Notes: a model not told the origin generated them from the sequence alone. Positions 36,115 to 44,133 are shown, numbered from the stretch's first letter. The stretch is 64,000 nt of DNA from JAWBMQ01 sp038828875 (GCA_038828875.1 JAWBMQ010000005.1:39003-103002), one strand, 5' to 3'. A program made the numbers and translations.

Positions 36115-36168
36115 AGCAGTATAACATTTGAAATTAGTTCTAATTAATAAATTTATTCAAAAATTACA

Positions 36169-36741
36169 CTAAAAATGGTATCTAATTAATAGCATAATAG
36201 TTCCTGAAACCAAAGGAATCATTACATTATCATCTAAAACTTCATCTTCAATTTTAATTTCAAAAAGTTCAAGAATTATAGCACTTAAACTTCCAAAAAA
36301 AGCAAGAATAGGCTCAACGAAGAATGATGCAAATAAAAATGAAAACAAAAAAGAAAGTAGAACTCCAAAAATAGACTTTAGTTTTTTTATCTTTAATTTA
36401 GGTTTAGGGAAAGTAGTAGAAAAAATATGACTTAAGGAATCTCCGAACGTTAAAATCATTATGCTGGCTAATGCAATATCTTTCGAAAATAATTTCATTG
36501 TTATTAAAACTCCAATTAAGAAAGTTATGAATCCCTTTCCTGGAAAATTTTTTTCATCTTCCTTAGATAATTGCTCTAAAATTTCCTTTAGAATTGGTAA
36601 TGGTTTGTATTTGTGAATCAAACTTACTGCACTAGAAATTAAAAGCAAATAAAATATATGTATTGCAGAAATATAGTTCAAATACCATAACAAAGCAATT
36701 ACTGAACCAACAGCAATGTGAATTATTTTTCTTTCAAACAT
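36169..36741 (-). CDS. CTP-dependent diacylglycerol/dolichol kinase-like membrane protein
   Basis: 190 residues with about six membrane spans. The signatures of the Dgk1/VTE5/dolichol-kinase group are visible: 'ERKIIHIAVGS' at the start, 'NFPGKGFITFLIG', 'LTFGDSLSHIFSTTF' with conserved GDS, and 'DDNVMIPLVSG' near the end. Family members phosphorylate polyprenols, diacylglycerol or phytol using CTP. In an archaeon, polyprenol/dolichol or an isoprenoid alcohol is the likely substrate; that fits with the DUF368 carrier transporter at 9490. It has its own TATA-like promoter downstream of rpoN. Confidence 0.8.
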   Translation of the reverse strand: MFERKIIHIAVGSVIALLWYLNYISAIHIFYLLLISSAVSLIHKYKPLPILKEILEQLSKEDEKNFPGKGFITFLIGVLITMKLFSKDIALASIMILTFGDSLSHIFSTTFPKPKLKIKKLKSIFGVLLSFLFSFLFASFFVEPILAFFGSLSAIILELFEIKIEDEVLDDNVMIPLVSGTIMLLIRYHF

Positions 36742-36787
36742 ATTAAATATAAAAAATTAAAAATTTATTTATATTTTGAATTTAGAT

Positions 36788-36985
36788 TTATATTTTGCGA
36801 TATTTGTTTATTTTATCAATTAAATCAACATGTGTAATGAAAATTTTTCTGCAACAATATCTATCAACTCCTAAGTTATCTAATACTGTTTTTGCATCTT
36901 TTCCCTTTTCTATCTCTTCGTTAAATTTTTTCCATAAATGATTGATTGGTTTTCCACAGCTGTAGCATCTAATAGGAAACATCAT
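36788..36985 (-). CDS. rpoN: RNA polymerase subunit N (Rpb10)
   Basis: 65 residues. The zinc-binding signature FPIRCYSCGKPINHLW near the start and 'RYCCRKIFITHVDLID' near the end are diagnostic. The start at 36985 follows AGGTGAT with a 4-5 nt spacer; a second ATG directly follows and is nearly equivalent. Last gene of the eL18-uL13-uS9-rpoN operon, the usual archaeal order. Confidence 0.96.
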   Translation of the reverse strand: MMFPIRCYSCGKPINHLWKKFNEEIEKGKDAKTVLDNLGVDRYCCRKIFITHVDLIDKINKYRKI

Positions 36986-37045
36986 TTTTATCACCTGTAA
37001 TAATAATTTAAAATTCAAAACAAAAATATAAAAAATAAAAAATTT

Positions 37046-37450
37046 TTATCCTGAACCTTTACCGTAACTCTTTTGTCTTTTTGCTCTTGCTTTACTTGCT
37101 CCCCATGGTTTTCTAGGTTCTCTTAATCTTACATCTGAAACTAATAAATGTTTATCGTATTCAGCTAAAGCTTTTTTAAGGCTTTCATTTTTGAAATAAC
37201 CTGCTAAGGCTTTTCCAATTGCAGTTCTTGCTGCTTGAGCTTTACCACTAATTCCGCCGCCAGTTACATTAACATAGATATCAACTTTTTTAGCTAAATC
37301 TCCTGCAATTATTAATGGTTCTTTTAGTAATTCAACAACAGTTTGATTTCCAAACAATTCTAAAGGTTTATTATTTATGAACACTTTTCCAGTACCTTCA
37401 ACGATGTTTGCTCTAGCAATAGATTCTTTTCTTTTAGCAACGTAAATCAT
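37046..37450 (-). CDS. rps9: Ribosomal protein uS9 with altered C-terminus
   Basis: 134 residues; 'AKRKESIARA', 'VTGGGISGKAQAARTAIGKAL' and 'DVRLREPRKPWGASKARAKRQKSY' identify uS9. Its tail reaches the P-site tRNA and normally ends S-Y-R. Here it runs S-Y-G-K-G-S-G. One additional base in the codon after Tyr would give S-Y-R followed by TAA, so a 1-nt deletion or sequencing error near 37062-37065 is suspected. GAGGTGA SD upstream; third gene of the operon. Confidence 0.95.
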   Translation of the reverse strand: MIYVAKRKESIARANIVEGTGKVFINNKPLELFGNQTVVELLKEPLIIAGDLAKKVDIYVNVTGGGISGKAQAARTAIGKALAGYFKNESLKKALAEYDKHLLVSDVRLREPRKPWGASKARAKRQKSYGKGSG

Positions 37451-37462
37451 TCTTTCACCTCA

Positions 37463-37879
37463 TTATTGTTGTTTTAATCTTAAAGTTTTAGATATTTCTT
37501 CTAAAGTTATAGCTTTATAATTTCCATCATATTCTGCAAATTTGACTTCTTCAAATTTTGCATTTTTAAATTCATTTGGAACTCCTAAGTAACATTTTAA
37601 TCTTTTATACGCTTCTCTTCCTCTTGTTGTCTTCCAAGGAAGCATTCCTCTGATTGTTCTTTTTAATATTAAATCAGCTCTTTTTGGGAAATAAGGTCCC
37701 CAATAAGGATTTCCTTTATGAATTTTTTCTAAATATTGTGATTTTGCTATTGAAGGTTTTCTCTTTACTAAAGCCTTTTCAGAGTTAACAATTACAACTT
37801 CTTCTCCTTGCAATAGTTTTTTAGCTACAAAGGTACTCAATCTTCCTAAGATTTTGTTTTCAGCATTAATTATGATCAT
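37463..37879 (-). CDS. rpl13: Ribosomal protein uL13
   Basis: 138 residues. 'IINAENKILGRLSTFVAKKLLQGE' and 'RADLILKRTIRGMLPWKTTRGREAYKRLKCYLGVP' are the uL13 signatures. Component of the large ribosomal subunit. A GAGGTGG SD precedes ATG 37879. It lies 12 bp before uS9 and 12 bp after eL18 in the same transcript. Confidence 0.97.
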   Translation of the reverse strand: MIIINAENKILGRLSTFVAKKLLQGEEVVIVNSEKALVKRKPSIAKSQYLEKIHKGNPYWGPYFPKRADLILKRTIRGMLPWKTTRGREAYKRLKCYLGVPNEFKNAKFEEVKFAEYDGNYKAITLEEISKTLRLKQQ

Positions 37880-37891
37880 TTTTCCACCTCT

Positions 37892-38263
37892 TTAACCAAT
37901 TATTCTATAATCTGTAGTAGGTTTATTTTTCATGAATTCTTTTAAAGTGATTGCTTTTCCTTTTTTAGCTTCAATTTTTTGTTTAGCAGATTCTGAAAAT
38001 GAAAATGCAACAACAGTAAGTGGTTTATTTATTGTTCCTCCACCAAGTACTTTTCCAGGAACAAGGACTTTTTCATTATCTTTACAAATCTTATCTAATT
38101 TAGAAAGATTTACTATTCTTTCCCTTCTTGTGGGCTTTTCTAATTCTTCCATAATTCTTTTCCAAAATCCTTTCTTACTTTCTAACCAAAGCTTCTTACT
38201 TAAATTTATCAATTCAATTTTAATTGGATTTGATTTTATTTTTGTGTATTTTTTTTGATTCAT
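37892..38263 (-). CDS. rpl18e: Ribosomal protein eL18
   Basis: 123 residues; 'VLVPGKVLGGGTINKPLTVVAF' is diagnostic of eL18 (archaeal L18e). First gene of the eL18-uL13-uS9-rpoN operon. The start is ATG 38263; a GTG nine bases upstream belongs to the AGGTGAT SD itself. The leader between the TATA-like region (about 38324-38335) and the start holds a short GC-rich hairpin. Confidence 0.96.
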   Translation of the reverse strand: MNQKKYTKIKSNPIKIELINLSKKLWLESKKGFWKRIMEELEKPTRRERIVNLSKLDKICKDNEKVLVPGKVLGGGTINKPLTVVAFSFSESAKQKIEAKKGKAITLKEFMKNKPTTDYRIIG

Positions 38264-38273
38264 TTTTATCACC

Positions 38274-38336
38274 TACTATTAGCGCCTTTCGGCTCGCAGG
38301 TTATGCTAAGAAAATTTCATCTATTTTTAAATATAT
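38274..38336 (-). promoter_or_regulatory. Promoter and GC-rich hairpin leader of the eL18 operon
   Basis: On the minus strand a TATA-like AT block (about 38324-38335) is followed by a leader containing GCGAGCCGAAAGGCGC (38280-38295). GCC/GGC closes a GAAA tetraloop, extended by GC/GC past a 2-nt bulge. The AGGTGAT SD follows directly. The GC block stands out from its surroundings and may be an autoregulatory site for a ribosomal protein; that role is inferred. Confidence 0.4.
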
Positions 38337-38360
38337 TGTTTTTTTTAAATAATTAAGAAT

Positions 38361-39629
38361 TTAATAATTCCTTTTTAAATATACGAACATTTTTAGAAAT
38401 TTTTGTTCAGAATTTTCAAGCTCTGAATTTAAATTTTTCAAAGATAGCCATTTGTCATATTTTGCGCTGTAAATATAGAAATCATCATCAGTAATAACTG
38501 AATTTATATAAGAATCTTTGTTAGTTATATAATCAAAACCAGCAACTTTGAAATCAATTCCAACAATTCCTTGAAATTCTGAGGTTTGAGGTTCTATAAC
38601 TTCTGCATTTAAAATAAATTCAATTTCATCGATTGAATTTATTTTCTCCTTTGTTAAGGCAACCATACAATGTCCTGAAATTTTATCTTTATTTAAATCG
38701 TACATATTTCCACAGATCACTACTAAGTTAGTGTAGTTGAGTTCTACTTTTTTACTATATTGCATATACCATCTATTGTTTACATCTAAAAAATATCTAT
38801 CACTTTTTTCTAATTTTTCTTTATCATAATCATAAGTTTCAAGTATTAGCTTTTTATCTTTGCATAATTCCTTAAGATAATTAAATTCAGCCTTAAAGAA
38901 AAGAGCATAATCTTCGCAATCACCGCCTTTATTTTTTAGAAAATCTTCAAGAGAAAGGATTTTATCAAATGCATTTATTGTTTCATCTCTTCTATAGCTA
39001 AAATCTTGATATTCGCTGTTTACTAAATATATACATCCTACTTTTATTGTACATTCTCGAGTGCTAATTTTTATACATTTGTTTTGGAGAGATTCTTTTA
39101 AATTGTAAATTAAATTATCTATTTTTACATCATTAATTTTGTAGAATTTAGAGTTTTTAGTATACCAACTCATTGCATCATTAACTTCTTTCTTATAATT
39201 ATCAATCAAATTAATTTTTTCATACAATTCTTTTTCAAAGTTTCTTAAAGTTTCGCTTATATTTTTCAAATTATTGTTTAAATTTTCTTTTTCTTGGTTC
39301 AGTTCTTCAATTTTTTTGTTTAACTCTAAATTTTGGCTTTCTAGATTACTTATTTTTTGCTCTAACTCATTTTTTTCGCTTTCAATATTGTTAATTTTTT
39401 TGTTTAGATCTTGAATTTCTAAGGATTTTTTGTTTATTATATTATTTAGCTCATTGTTTTCATTTTCACATTGTTTTAATTTTTCAGATGTTTGTTCATT
39501 TTGTGCAATTAATCCTTGAATTTTTTCAGTTGTTTCTGAGTAATAAAAGAAAAAAGCTAATAATAAGAATATAAGAATAATCAAAAGAAGAATTATGATG
39601 CTTTTTTTAGTTTGACATATTTTGTTCAT
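38361..39629 (-). CDS. Membrane-anchored coiled-coil protein with transglutaminase-like domain
   Basis: 422 residues. N-terminal membrane span (about 12-33), a long coiled coil of Glu/Lys/Asn/Leu heptads (about 40-170), then a transglutaminase/cysteine-protease-like domain. The nucleophile is C238 in GGDCEDYALFF, H320 lies in ISGHCMVAL, and an acidic residue follows in 'AEVIEPQ'. The topology suggests an outward-facing enzyme on a stalk, though the reverse cannot be excluded. The start is ATG 39629. Extending the frame upstream gives MGSRVQIPSPAHF, which is only the translated 3' half of tRNA-Leu. It sits 15 bp behind that tRNA with no promoter of its own. Confidence 0.78.
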   Translation of the reverse strand: MNKICQTKKSIIILLLIILIFLLLAFFFYYSETTEKIQGLIAQNEQTSEKLKQCENENNELNNIINKKSLEIQDLNKKINNIESEKNELEQKISNLESQNLELNKKIEELNQEKENLNNNLKNISETLRNFEKELYEKINLIDNYKKEVNDAMSWYTKNSKFYKINDVKIDNLIYNLKESLQNKCIKISTRECTIKVGCIYLVNSEYQDFSYRRDETINAFDKILSLEDFLKNKGGDCEDYALFFKAEFNYLKELCKDKKLILETYDYDKEKLEKSDRYFLDVNNRWYMQYSKKVELNYTNLVVICGNMYDLNKDKISGHCMVALTKEKINSIDEIEFILNAEVIEPQTSEFQGIVGIDFKVAGFDYITNKDSYINSVITDDDFYIYSAKYDKWLSLKNLNSELENSEQKFLKMFVYLKRNY

Positions 39630-39644
39630 TCTGGAATAAAAGTG

Positions 39645-39730
39645 TGCGGGGGAAGGGATTTGAACCCTCGAACCCACTTAGGGACAGGATCTTAAGTCCT
39701 GCGCCTTTGACCAGACTTGGCGACCCCCGC
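39645..39730 (-). tRNA. tRNA-Leu (anticodon UAA)
   Basis: Minus strand. Acceptor GCGGGGG/CCCCCGC with A73, anticodon arm CAGGA-CTTAAGA-TCCTG with anticodon UAA, a long variable arm typical of tRNA-Leu, T arm GAGGG-TTCAAAT-CCCTT (closing pair G-T). There is no intron. A weak TATA-like AATAAATTT lies about 27 bp upstream. The 178-bp spacer to the next gene holds this promoter and that of 39909, plus an isolated 7-bp inverted repeat at 39819-39839. Confidence 0.96.
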
Positions 39731-39908
39731 AAGTTTGAAAATCAAACAGTTTTGCAAATTTATTGAAATTTGACAAGATTAAACATTTATAAAATTTTTT
39801 ATATTGTTTTTAAATAAAAATCTATTATTTTTATAGATTTAATTTTTGTGTGTTTTTTTGTTTTTTTAAAGAAAACATTTTTATATTAAATTCAATAAAC
39901 ATTAAATT

Positions 39909-40241
39909 ATGAGAAGATTTAAAGGGAGAGAGAATTTTTTTATAGTATCAGGATTGGTTTTTGGCTTATTTGTTTCACTTTTTTTGCAAAATAGTTCTGT
40001 GCTGCTAAGTGAAGGACTTCATATTTTTACTGGCAATTTGATTAAAGAGATGTACAAAAATTCATTATCTGAGAAATGTTTTCCGAAATATGATGATAAT
40101 TATAATATAGAATATTATTATTGTAATAATCTAACTGAAAAGGAAATCGATTTTCTTTTGTTAAATTCCGCACAGATTAAAAAGATTGATAATTCCTTTT
40201 TTATTGTTTCCTTCAGAGATAAACCTGAAAGATGGAATTGA
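39909..40241 (+). CDS. Small membrane-anchored protein before acylphosphatase
   Basis: 110 residues: a basic start, one hydrophobic span (about 10-28), then a soluble part with two cysteines (C57 and C72). I recognise no domain. A TATA-like TTTTATATT about 27 bp upstream suggests a leaderless message starting at ATG 39909. The stop overlaps the acylphosphatase start by 10 nt, so the two are translated together. Confidence 0.65.
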   Translation: MRRFKGRENFFIVSGLVFGLFVSLFLQNSSVLLSEGLHIFTGNLIKEMYKNSLSEKCFPKYDDNYNIEYYYCNNLTEKEIDFLLLNSAQIKKIDNSFFIVSFRDKPERWN

Positions 40242-40516
40242 AAAAAAAATCAAAAACTATTAAGTTTTTAGTTTATGGATATGTTCAAGGAGTTAACTAT
40301 AGAGCTTTTGTTAAAAGATTGGCAGAGGAATTGTCTATTACAGGTTACGTTAGAAATTTAGATGATGGAAGTGTAGAAATATTAGCAAATATTTCTGAAG
40401 ATAAATTATCTTATTTTTTAATGAAGCTTTACGAAGGCTCAACATTTTCTAAAGTAAGGAATGTTCAATTCGAAGAAATTCCATATCAAGAGTTTAAATC
40501 ATTTGAGATAAAATGA
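40232..40516 (+). CDS. acyP: Acylphosphatase
   Basis: 94 residues. The catalytic arginine lies in 'VQGVNYRAFVKRLAEEL' and the catalytic asparagine in 'GYVRNLDDGSVEI'. It hydrolyses acyl phosphates such as carbamoyl phosphate or 1,3-bisphosphoglycerate in the cytoplasm. Length and motif order are typical. It overlaps the preceding membrane-protein gene by 10 nt and has no own SD, which supports translational coupling. Confidence 0.94.
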   Translation: MELKKKSKTIKFLVYGYVQGVNYRAFVKRLAEELSITGYVRNLDDGSVEILANISEDKLSYFLMKLYEGSTFSKVRNVQFEEIPYQEFKSFEIK

Positions 40517-40560
40517 TAAGATACTTTTTGAATAACTACTAAACTATACTATTCTAAAAT

Positions 40561-40569
40561 TTTATAAAT
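40561..40569 (+). promoter_or_regulatory. TATA box of cdc48
   Basis: TTTATAAAT about 28 bp before ATG 40593. This spacing decides the start of Cdc48: the in-frame ATG at 40572 would lie only 3 bp after the TATA box and could not be transcribed. Confidence 0.5.
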
Positions 40570-40592
40570 TAATGATTTATTCTACAAATAAT

Positions 40593-43103
40593 ATGGTAGC
40601 TGAAATTAAATTAAAAGTTGCAGAAGCTTTGCAAGATGATGTTAATAAAGGTATTGTTAGAATTGATTCTTCCATTTTACATGAGTTAGGAATTCGTCAA
40701 GGAGATTTTGTTCAAATTACTGGAAATCGAACCACTGTTGCAATAGTAGAACGAGCATATCCTGGAGATATAGGATTAAATATTGTAAGAATGGATGGTT
40801 TAATTAGAAAAAATGCAAAAACAACCATAGGAGATTTTGTCACAATATCGCCTGTTGAAGTGAAAGAGGCAGAAACTGTTGTTTTGGGACCTGCTACTAA
40901 TGATTTTTCTTCACAATATCCTGCAAGTTTATTGAAAAGTGGATTAGTTGGAAAAGCAGTACTTAAAGGAGATTTGGTTGGTTTAGGAGGAACAAGGAGA
41001 AGAAGAATAACTTTTTCAGATTCAAATATTGATGATTTTTTTGGTGCAATTACACAAGATTTTGCTTTTGGGTTAGGTGGTTTAAAATTTGTAGTTCTTA
41101 AAACTAATCCTTCTGGACCAGTAGTCATTACAGAAAATACTCAAGTAATTTACAATCCTGATGAAACTATTGAAGAGGAAAAAGTAGGAGTTAGTTATGA
41201 AGATATTGGTGGTTTACAAGAAGAAGTTAGAAAAGTAAGAGAAATGATAGAATTACCGTTAAAACATCCTGAAATTTTCAAAAGGCTAGGCATAGAACCG
41301 CCAAAAGGAATCTTGCTCTATGGTCCTCCTGGAACAGGGAAAACATTGCTTGCCAGAGCAGTCGCAAATGAAACTAACGCATCGTTTTTCGTTATCAACG
41401 GTCCAGAAATTATGTCAAAATACTATGGTCAATCAGAAGCGAATTTAAGAAAGATCTTTGAAGATGCTGAAAAAAATGCACCAAGTATAATTTTTATAGA
41501 TGAAATTGATGCAATTGCTCCTAAAAGAGAAGATGTTAAAGGAGAAGTTGAAAGAAGAGTTGTTGCTCAGTTGCTTACTTTGATGGATGGTTTGAAGAGT
41601 AGAGGAAGAGTTATTGTGATTGCAGCCACAAATTTAATAAACGAAGTAGATCCTGCATTAAGACGTCCTGGTCGTTTTGATAGAGAGATCGAAATTTCAG
41701 TTCCAAATCTAGAAGGAAGAGTTGAAATTTTAAAAATTCATACAAGAGATATGCCTTTGCAAGGTGAAATAACTGAAGTTGATATTTCTAAAATAATAAG
41801 CGAAGATTCGCTTGCTGAAGATGAAAAAGAAAAAATCCTTTCCATGAATTTTGAATCAAAATTAGAATATATTAAGAAAAATCATCCACAATTCTTTGAA
41901 AAGTTAAAGAATTTAGGTAACGATAAACTTCTTGAAAAAGTAGCAGAAGTTACTTATGGTTATGTTGGAGCAGATTTAGCAGCATTATGCAAAGAAGCTG
42001 CAATGATTAGATTAAGAAGAGTTTTGCCTGATTTGGAAAAATTGAAGGATGATGAGAACATTTCTGAACAAGTCTTAGAGAAACTACAAGTAAGTTTAGA
42101 TGATTTTTATGAAGCTTTAAAAGTTGTAAAACCAAGTNNNNNNNNNNNNNNNNNNNNNNNNNNNNNNNNNNNNNNNNNNNNNNNNNNNNNNNNNNNNNNN
42201 NNNNNNNNNNNNNNNNNNNNNNNNNNNNNNNNNAGTGCAATGAGAGAGGTTTTAATTGAAATTCCAAGAATAACTTGGAATGATGTTGGAGGTTTGGATG
42301 AAGTTAAACAGCAGTTGAAAGAAGTTGTTGAATGGCCATTAAAACATCCTGAAATTTTTGCAAGACTTGGCGTAGATGCTCCACGAGGTGTTTTACTTTA
42401 TGGTCCTCCTGGTACTGGAAAAACTTTGCTTGCTAAAGCAATAGCTAATGAAGCTAAAGCTAATTTTATTTCAATAAAAGGACCTGAGTTGTTGAGTAAA
42501 TGGTTAGGTGAAAGCGAAAGAGCAATAAGGAAGATTTTTGCTAAAGCAAGACAAACAAGTCCTAGTATTGTTTTCATAGATGAAATTGATTCCATCGCTC
42601 CTAGAAGAGGATCAGGAATACATTCTTCAGTTGAATCTGTAGTTAATCAATTGCTTACTGAAATAGATGGAATGCAAGAATTGAGAGGAGTTATAGTTAT
42701 GGCAGCAACAAATAGACCAGATATTGTGGATCCTGCATTACTAAGACCTGGAAGATTTGATAGATTGATTTATGTTCCTCAACCTGATTATAAAACAAGG
42801 CTTTCAATTTTAAAAGTTCATACAAAAACAGTACCTTTGAAAGATGTTGATTTAGAGGAAATTGCAAGAATAACTGAAAATTATTCAGGAGCAGATTTAG
42901 CTACTTTGGTTAAAGAAGCAGTAGTGTGTGCATTAAGAGAAGATATGAATACATCAGTAATTACTATGGCACATTTCAAGAAAGCATTAGAGTATGTAAA
43001 GCCTTCATTAACAAAGGAAATAATTAATTATTTTGAAAAACTAAAAGATGTTTTAAGAGAGAGATCTTCACAAATAGTTGAATCTCCTGTTTATTACGGA
43101 TAG
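40593..43103 (+). CDS. cdc48: Cdc48/VCP-type AAA+ unfoldase (interrupted by 96 N)
   Basis: Unfolds proteins for the proteasome. N-terminal double-psi barrel domain (about 1-180), D1 ATPase with Walker A GPPGTGKT near residue 244 and Walker B IIFIDEIDAIAP, D2 ATPase with a second GPPGTGKT and SIVFIDEIDSIAP. The C-terminus ends V-Y-Y-G, an HbYX-type proteasome-docking motif. D1 carries about 50 extra residues between 'RDMPLQGEI' and 'VTYGYVGADLA'. The N run at 42138-42233 falls in the D1-D2 linker; the flanks read ...VKPS and SAMREV..., which in relatives are contiguous (xxPSAMREV), so little or nothing seems missing. Start fixed by the TATA box. Confidence 0.95.
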   Translation: MVAEIKLKVAEALQDDVNKGIVRIDSSILHELGIRQGDFVQITGNRTTVAIVERAYPGDIGLNIVRMDGLIRKNAKTTIGDFVTISPVEVKEAETVVLGPATNDFSSQYPASLLKSGLVGKAVLKGDLVGLGGTRRRRITFSDSNIDDFFGAITQDFAFGLGGLKFVVLKTNPSGPVVITENTQVIYNPDETIEEEKVGVSYEDIGGLQEEVRKVREMIELPLKHPEIFKRLGIEPPKGILLYGPPGTGKTLLARAVANETNASFFVINGPEIMSKYYGQSEANLRKIFEDAEKNAPSIIFIDEIDAIAPKREDVKGEVERRVVAQLLTLMDGLKSRGRVIVIAATNLINEVDPALRRPGRFDREIEISVPNLEGRVEILKIHTRDMPLQGEITEVDISKIISEDSLAEDEKEKILSMNFESKLEYIKKNHPQFFEKLKNLGNDKLLEKVAEVTYGYVGADLAALCKEAAMIRLRRVLPDLEKLKDDENISEQVLEKLQVSLDDFYEALKVVKPSXXXXXXXXXXXXXXXXXXXXXXXXXXXXXXXXSAMREVLIEIPRITWNDVGGLDEVKQQLKEVVEWPLKHPEIFARLGVDAPRGVLLYGPPGTGKTLLAKAIANEAKANFISIKGPELLSKWLGESERAIRKIFAKARQTSPSIVFIDEIDSIAPRRGSGIHSSVESVVNQLLTEIDGMQELRGVIVMAATNRPDIVDPALLRPGRFDRLIYVPQPDYKTRLSILKVHTKTVPLKDVDLEEIARITENYSGADLATLVKEAVVCALREDMNTSVITMAHFKKALEYVKPSLTKEIINYFEKLKDVLRERSSQIVESPVYYG
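42138..42233. other. Assembly gap (96 N) inside cdc48, probably spurious
   Basis: The left flank ends AAACCAAGT and the right flank begins AGTGCAATGAGAGAG. Overlapping the shared AGT yields the family-typical K-P-S-A-M-R-E-V linker, which suggests the contig ends abut or overlap by 3 bases. Confidence 0.7.
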
Positions 43104-43135
43104 CTTTTTTATTTTATTTTTTCTAATTAATTTTT
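43104..43135 (+). terminator. T-rich terminator candidate after cdc48
   Basis: Directly after the cdc48 stop the plus strand reads CTTTTTTATTTTATTTTTT, a run of U-tracts suited to archaeal termination. The next gene (aRF1) starts about 60 bp further on. Confidence 0.4.
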
Positions 43136-43167
43136 TAGATATTTTATTTATTATTTAGGTGAAATCA

Positions 43168-44035
43168 ATGGAAGAGCTTGAAAGGATGAAGATAAAGGCA
43201 TTAGTAGATGAATTAAAAAAATATTCAGCTTTGCATACTGAATTCGTTTCAGTTTATGTTCCTGCAGGTTATCCTATGGCAAAGATTAAGGAACATCTTT
43301 TTCAAGAACAAAATACAGCAGCAAACATAAAATCTTCAACAACAAGAAAGAATGTAATTGATGCATTAGAAAAGATGCAACAATACTTAAAAAATTACAA
43401 TGAAACCCCTAAGAATGGTTTAGCAATATTTTCAGGAAACATAGCAGCTCAAGAAGGAAAGAGTGATGTTAGAGTTTGGGCAATTGAACCACCAATACCT
43501 ATAAATTTTAGAATTTATCGCTGTGATAAGAATTTTTTAACAGATCCATTAGAAGAGATGTGTATAGATACTACAAAATATGGATTAGTAGTTATGGATC
43601 GAAGAGAATTTACTATAGGTCTTCTAGAAGGAAAATCAATTAAAGTTTTGCGTCAACTTACATCCGATATTCCTGGAAAATCTAAAGCAGGAGGTCAATC
43701 AGCACAACGTTTTGCAAGATTGAGAGAAGGAGCTTTGTTACATTTCTTCAAAGAAGGAGCAGATGCAATGAAAGAAACATTTTTGCCAATGTTGGATCAA
43801 TTGAAAGGTATTCTTCTTGGAGGGCCAGGTCCTACTAAATATGATTTTTTAGATGAAGGACAAATCTTGGATCCTATTAAGCAAAAAATCATTGCTGTTA
43901 AAGATATAACTTATACAGATGAATACGGTTTAGAGGAATTAGTTAATGCAAGTGAAGATGTTCTTAAAAATGAAGAATTTATGAGAGAAAAATTAGCTAT
44001 GAACGAGTTTTTTACAAAATTAGCTAAAGAACCAC
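43168..44035 (+). CDS. prf1: Peptide chain release factor aRF1, 3' part lost in gap
   Basis: Recognises all three stop codons and triggers peptide release. About 289 residues are visible: N-terminal domain with NIKSSTTRKNV (stop-codon-reading NIKS loop), middle domain with GGQSAQRFARLREG (catalytic GGQ), then the start of domain 3 ending FFTKLAKEP. Family members have about 410-420 residues, so roughly 120 C-terminal residues, which bind ABCE1, are missing behind the N run. The start is ATG 43168; the GTG nine bases before it is part of the AGGTGA SD. Confidence 0.95.
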
Positions 44036-44133
44036 NNNNNNNNNNNNNNNNNNNNNNNNNNNNNNNNNNNNNNNNNNNNNNNNNNNNNNNNNNNNNNNNN
44101 NNNNNNNNNNNNNNNNNNNNNNNNNNNNNNNNN
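44036..44133. other. Assembly gap (98 N) hiding the aRF1 end and a PIN gene start
   Basis: The frame happens to stay open across the Ns, so aRF1 and a PIN protein look fused. The missing aRF1 tail (about 120 residues) and PIN start (about 45 residues) need roughly 500 bp or more, so the true gap is much longer than 98 bases. Confidence 0.8.

Noticed and set aside
39630..39677. Longer N-terminus MGSRVQIPSPAHF... for the 38361-39629 protein
   Set aside because: These codons are the 3' half of tRNA-Leu read as protein, a well-known artefact; ATG 39629 is the first start outside the tRNA.
39819..39839. Inverted repeat AATCTAT...ATAGATT as a terminator
   Set aside because: No plus-strand gene ends there, and 7-bp AT-rich arms are expected by chance; kept only as a remark.
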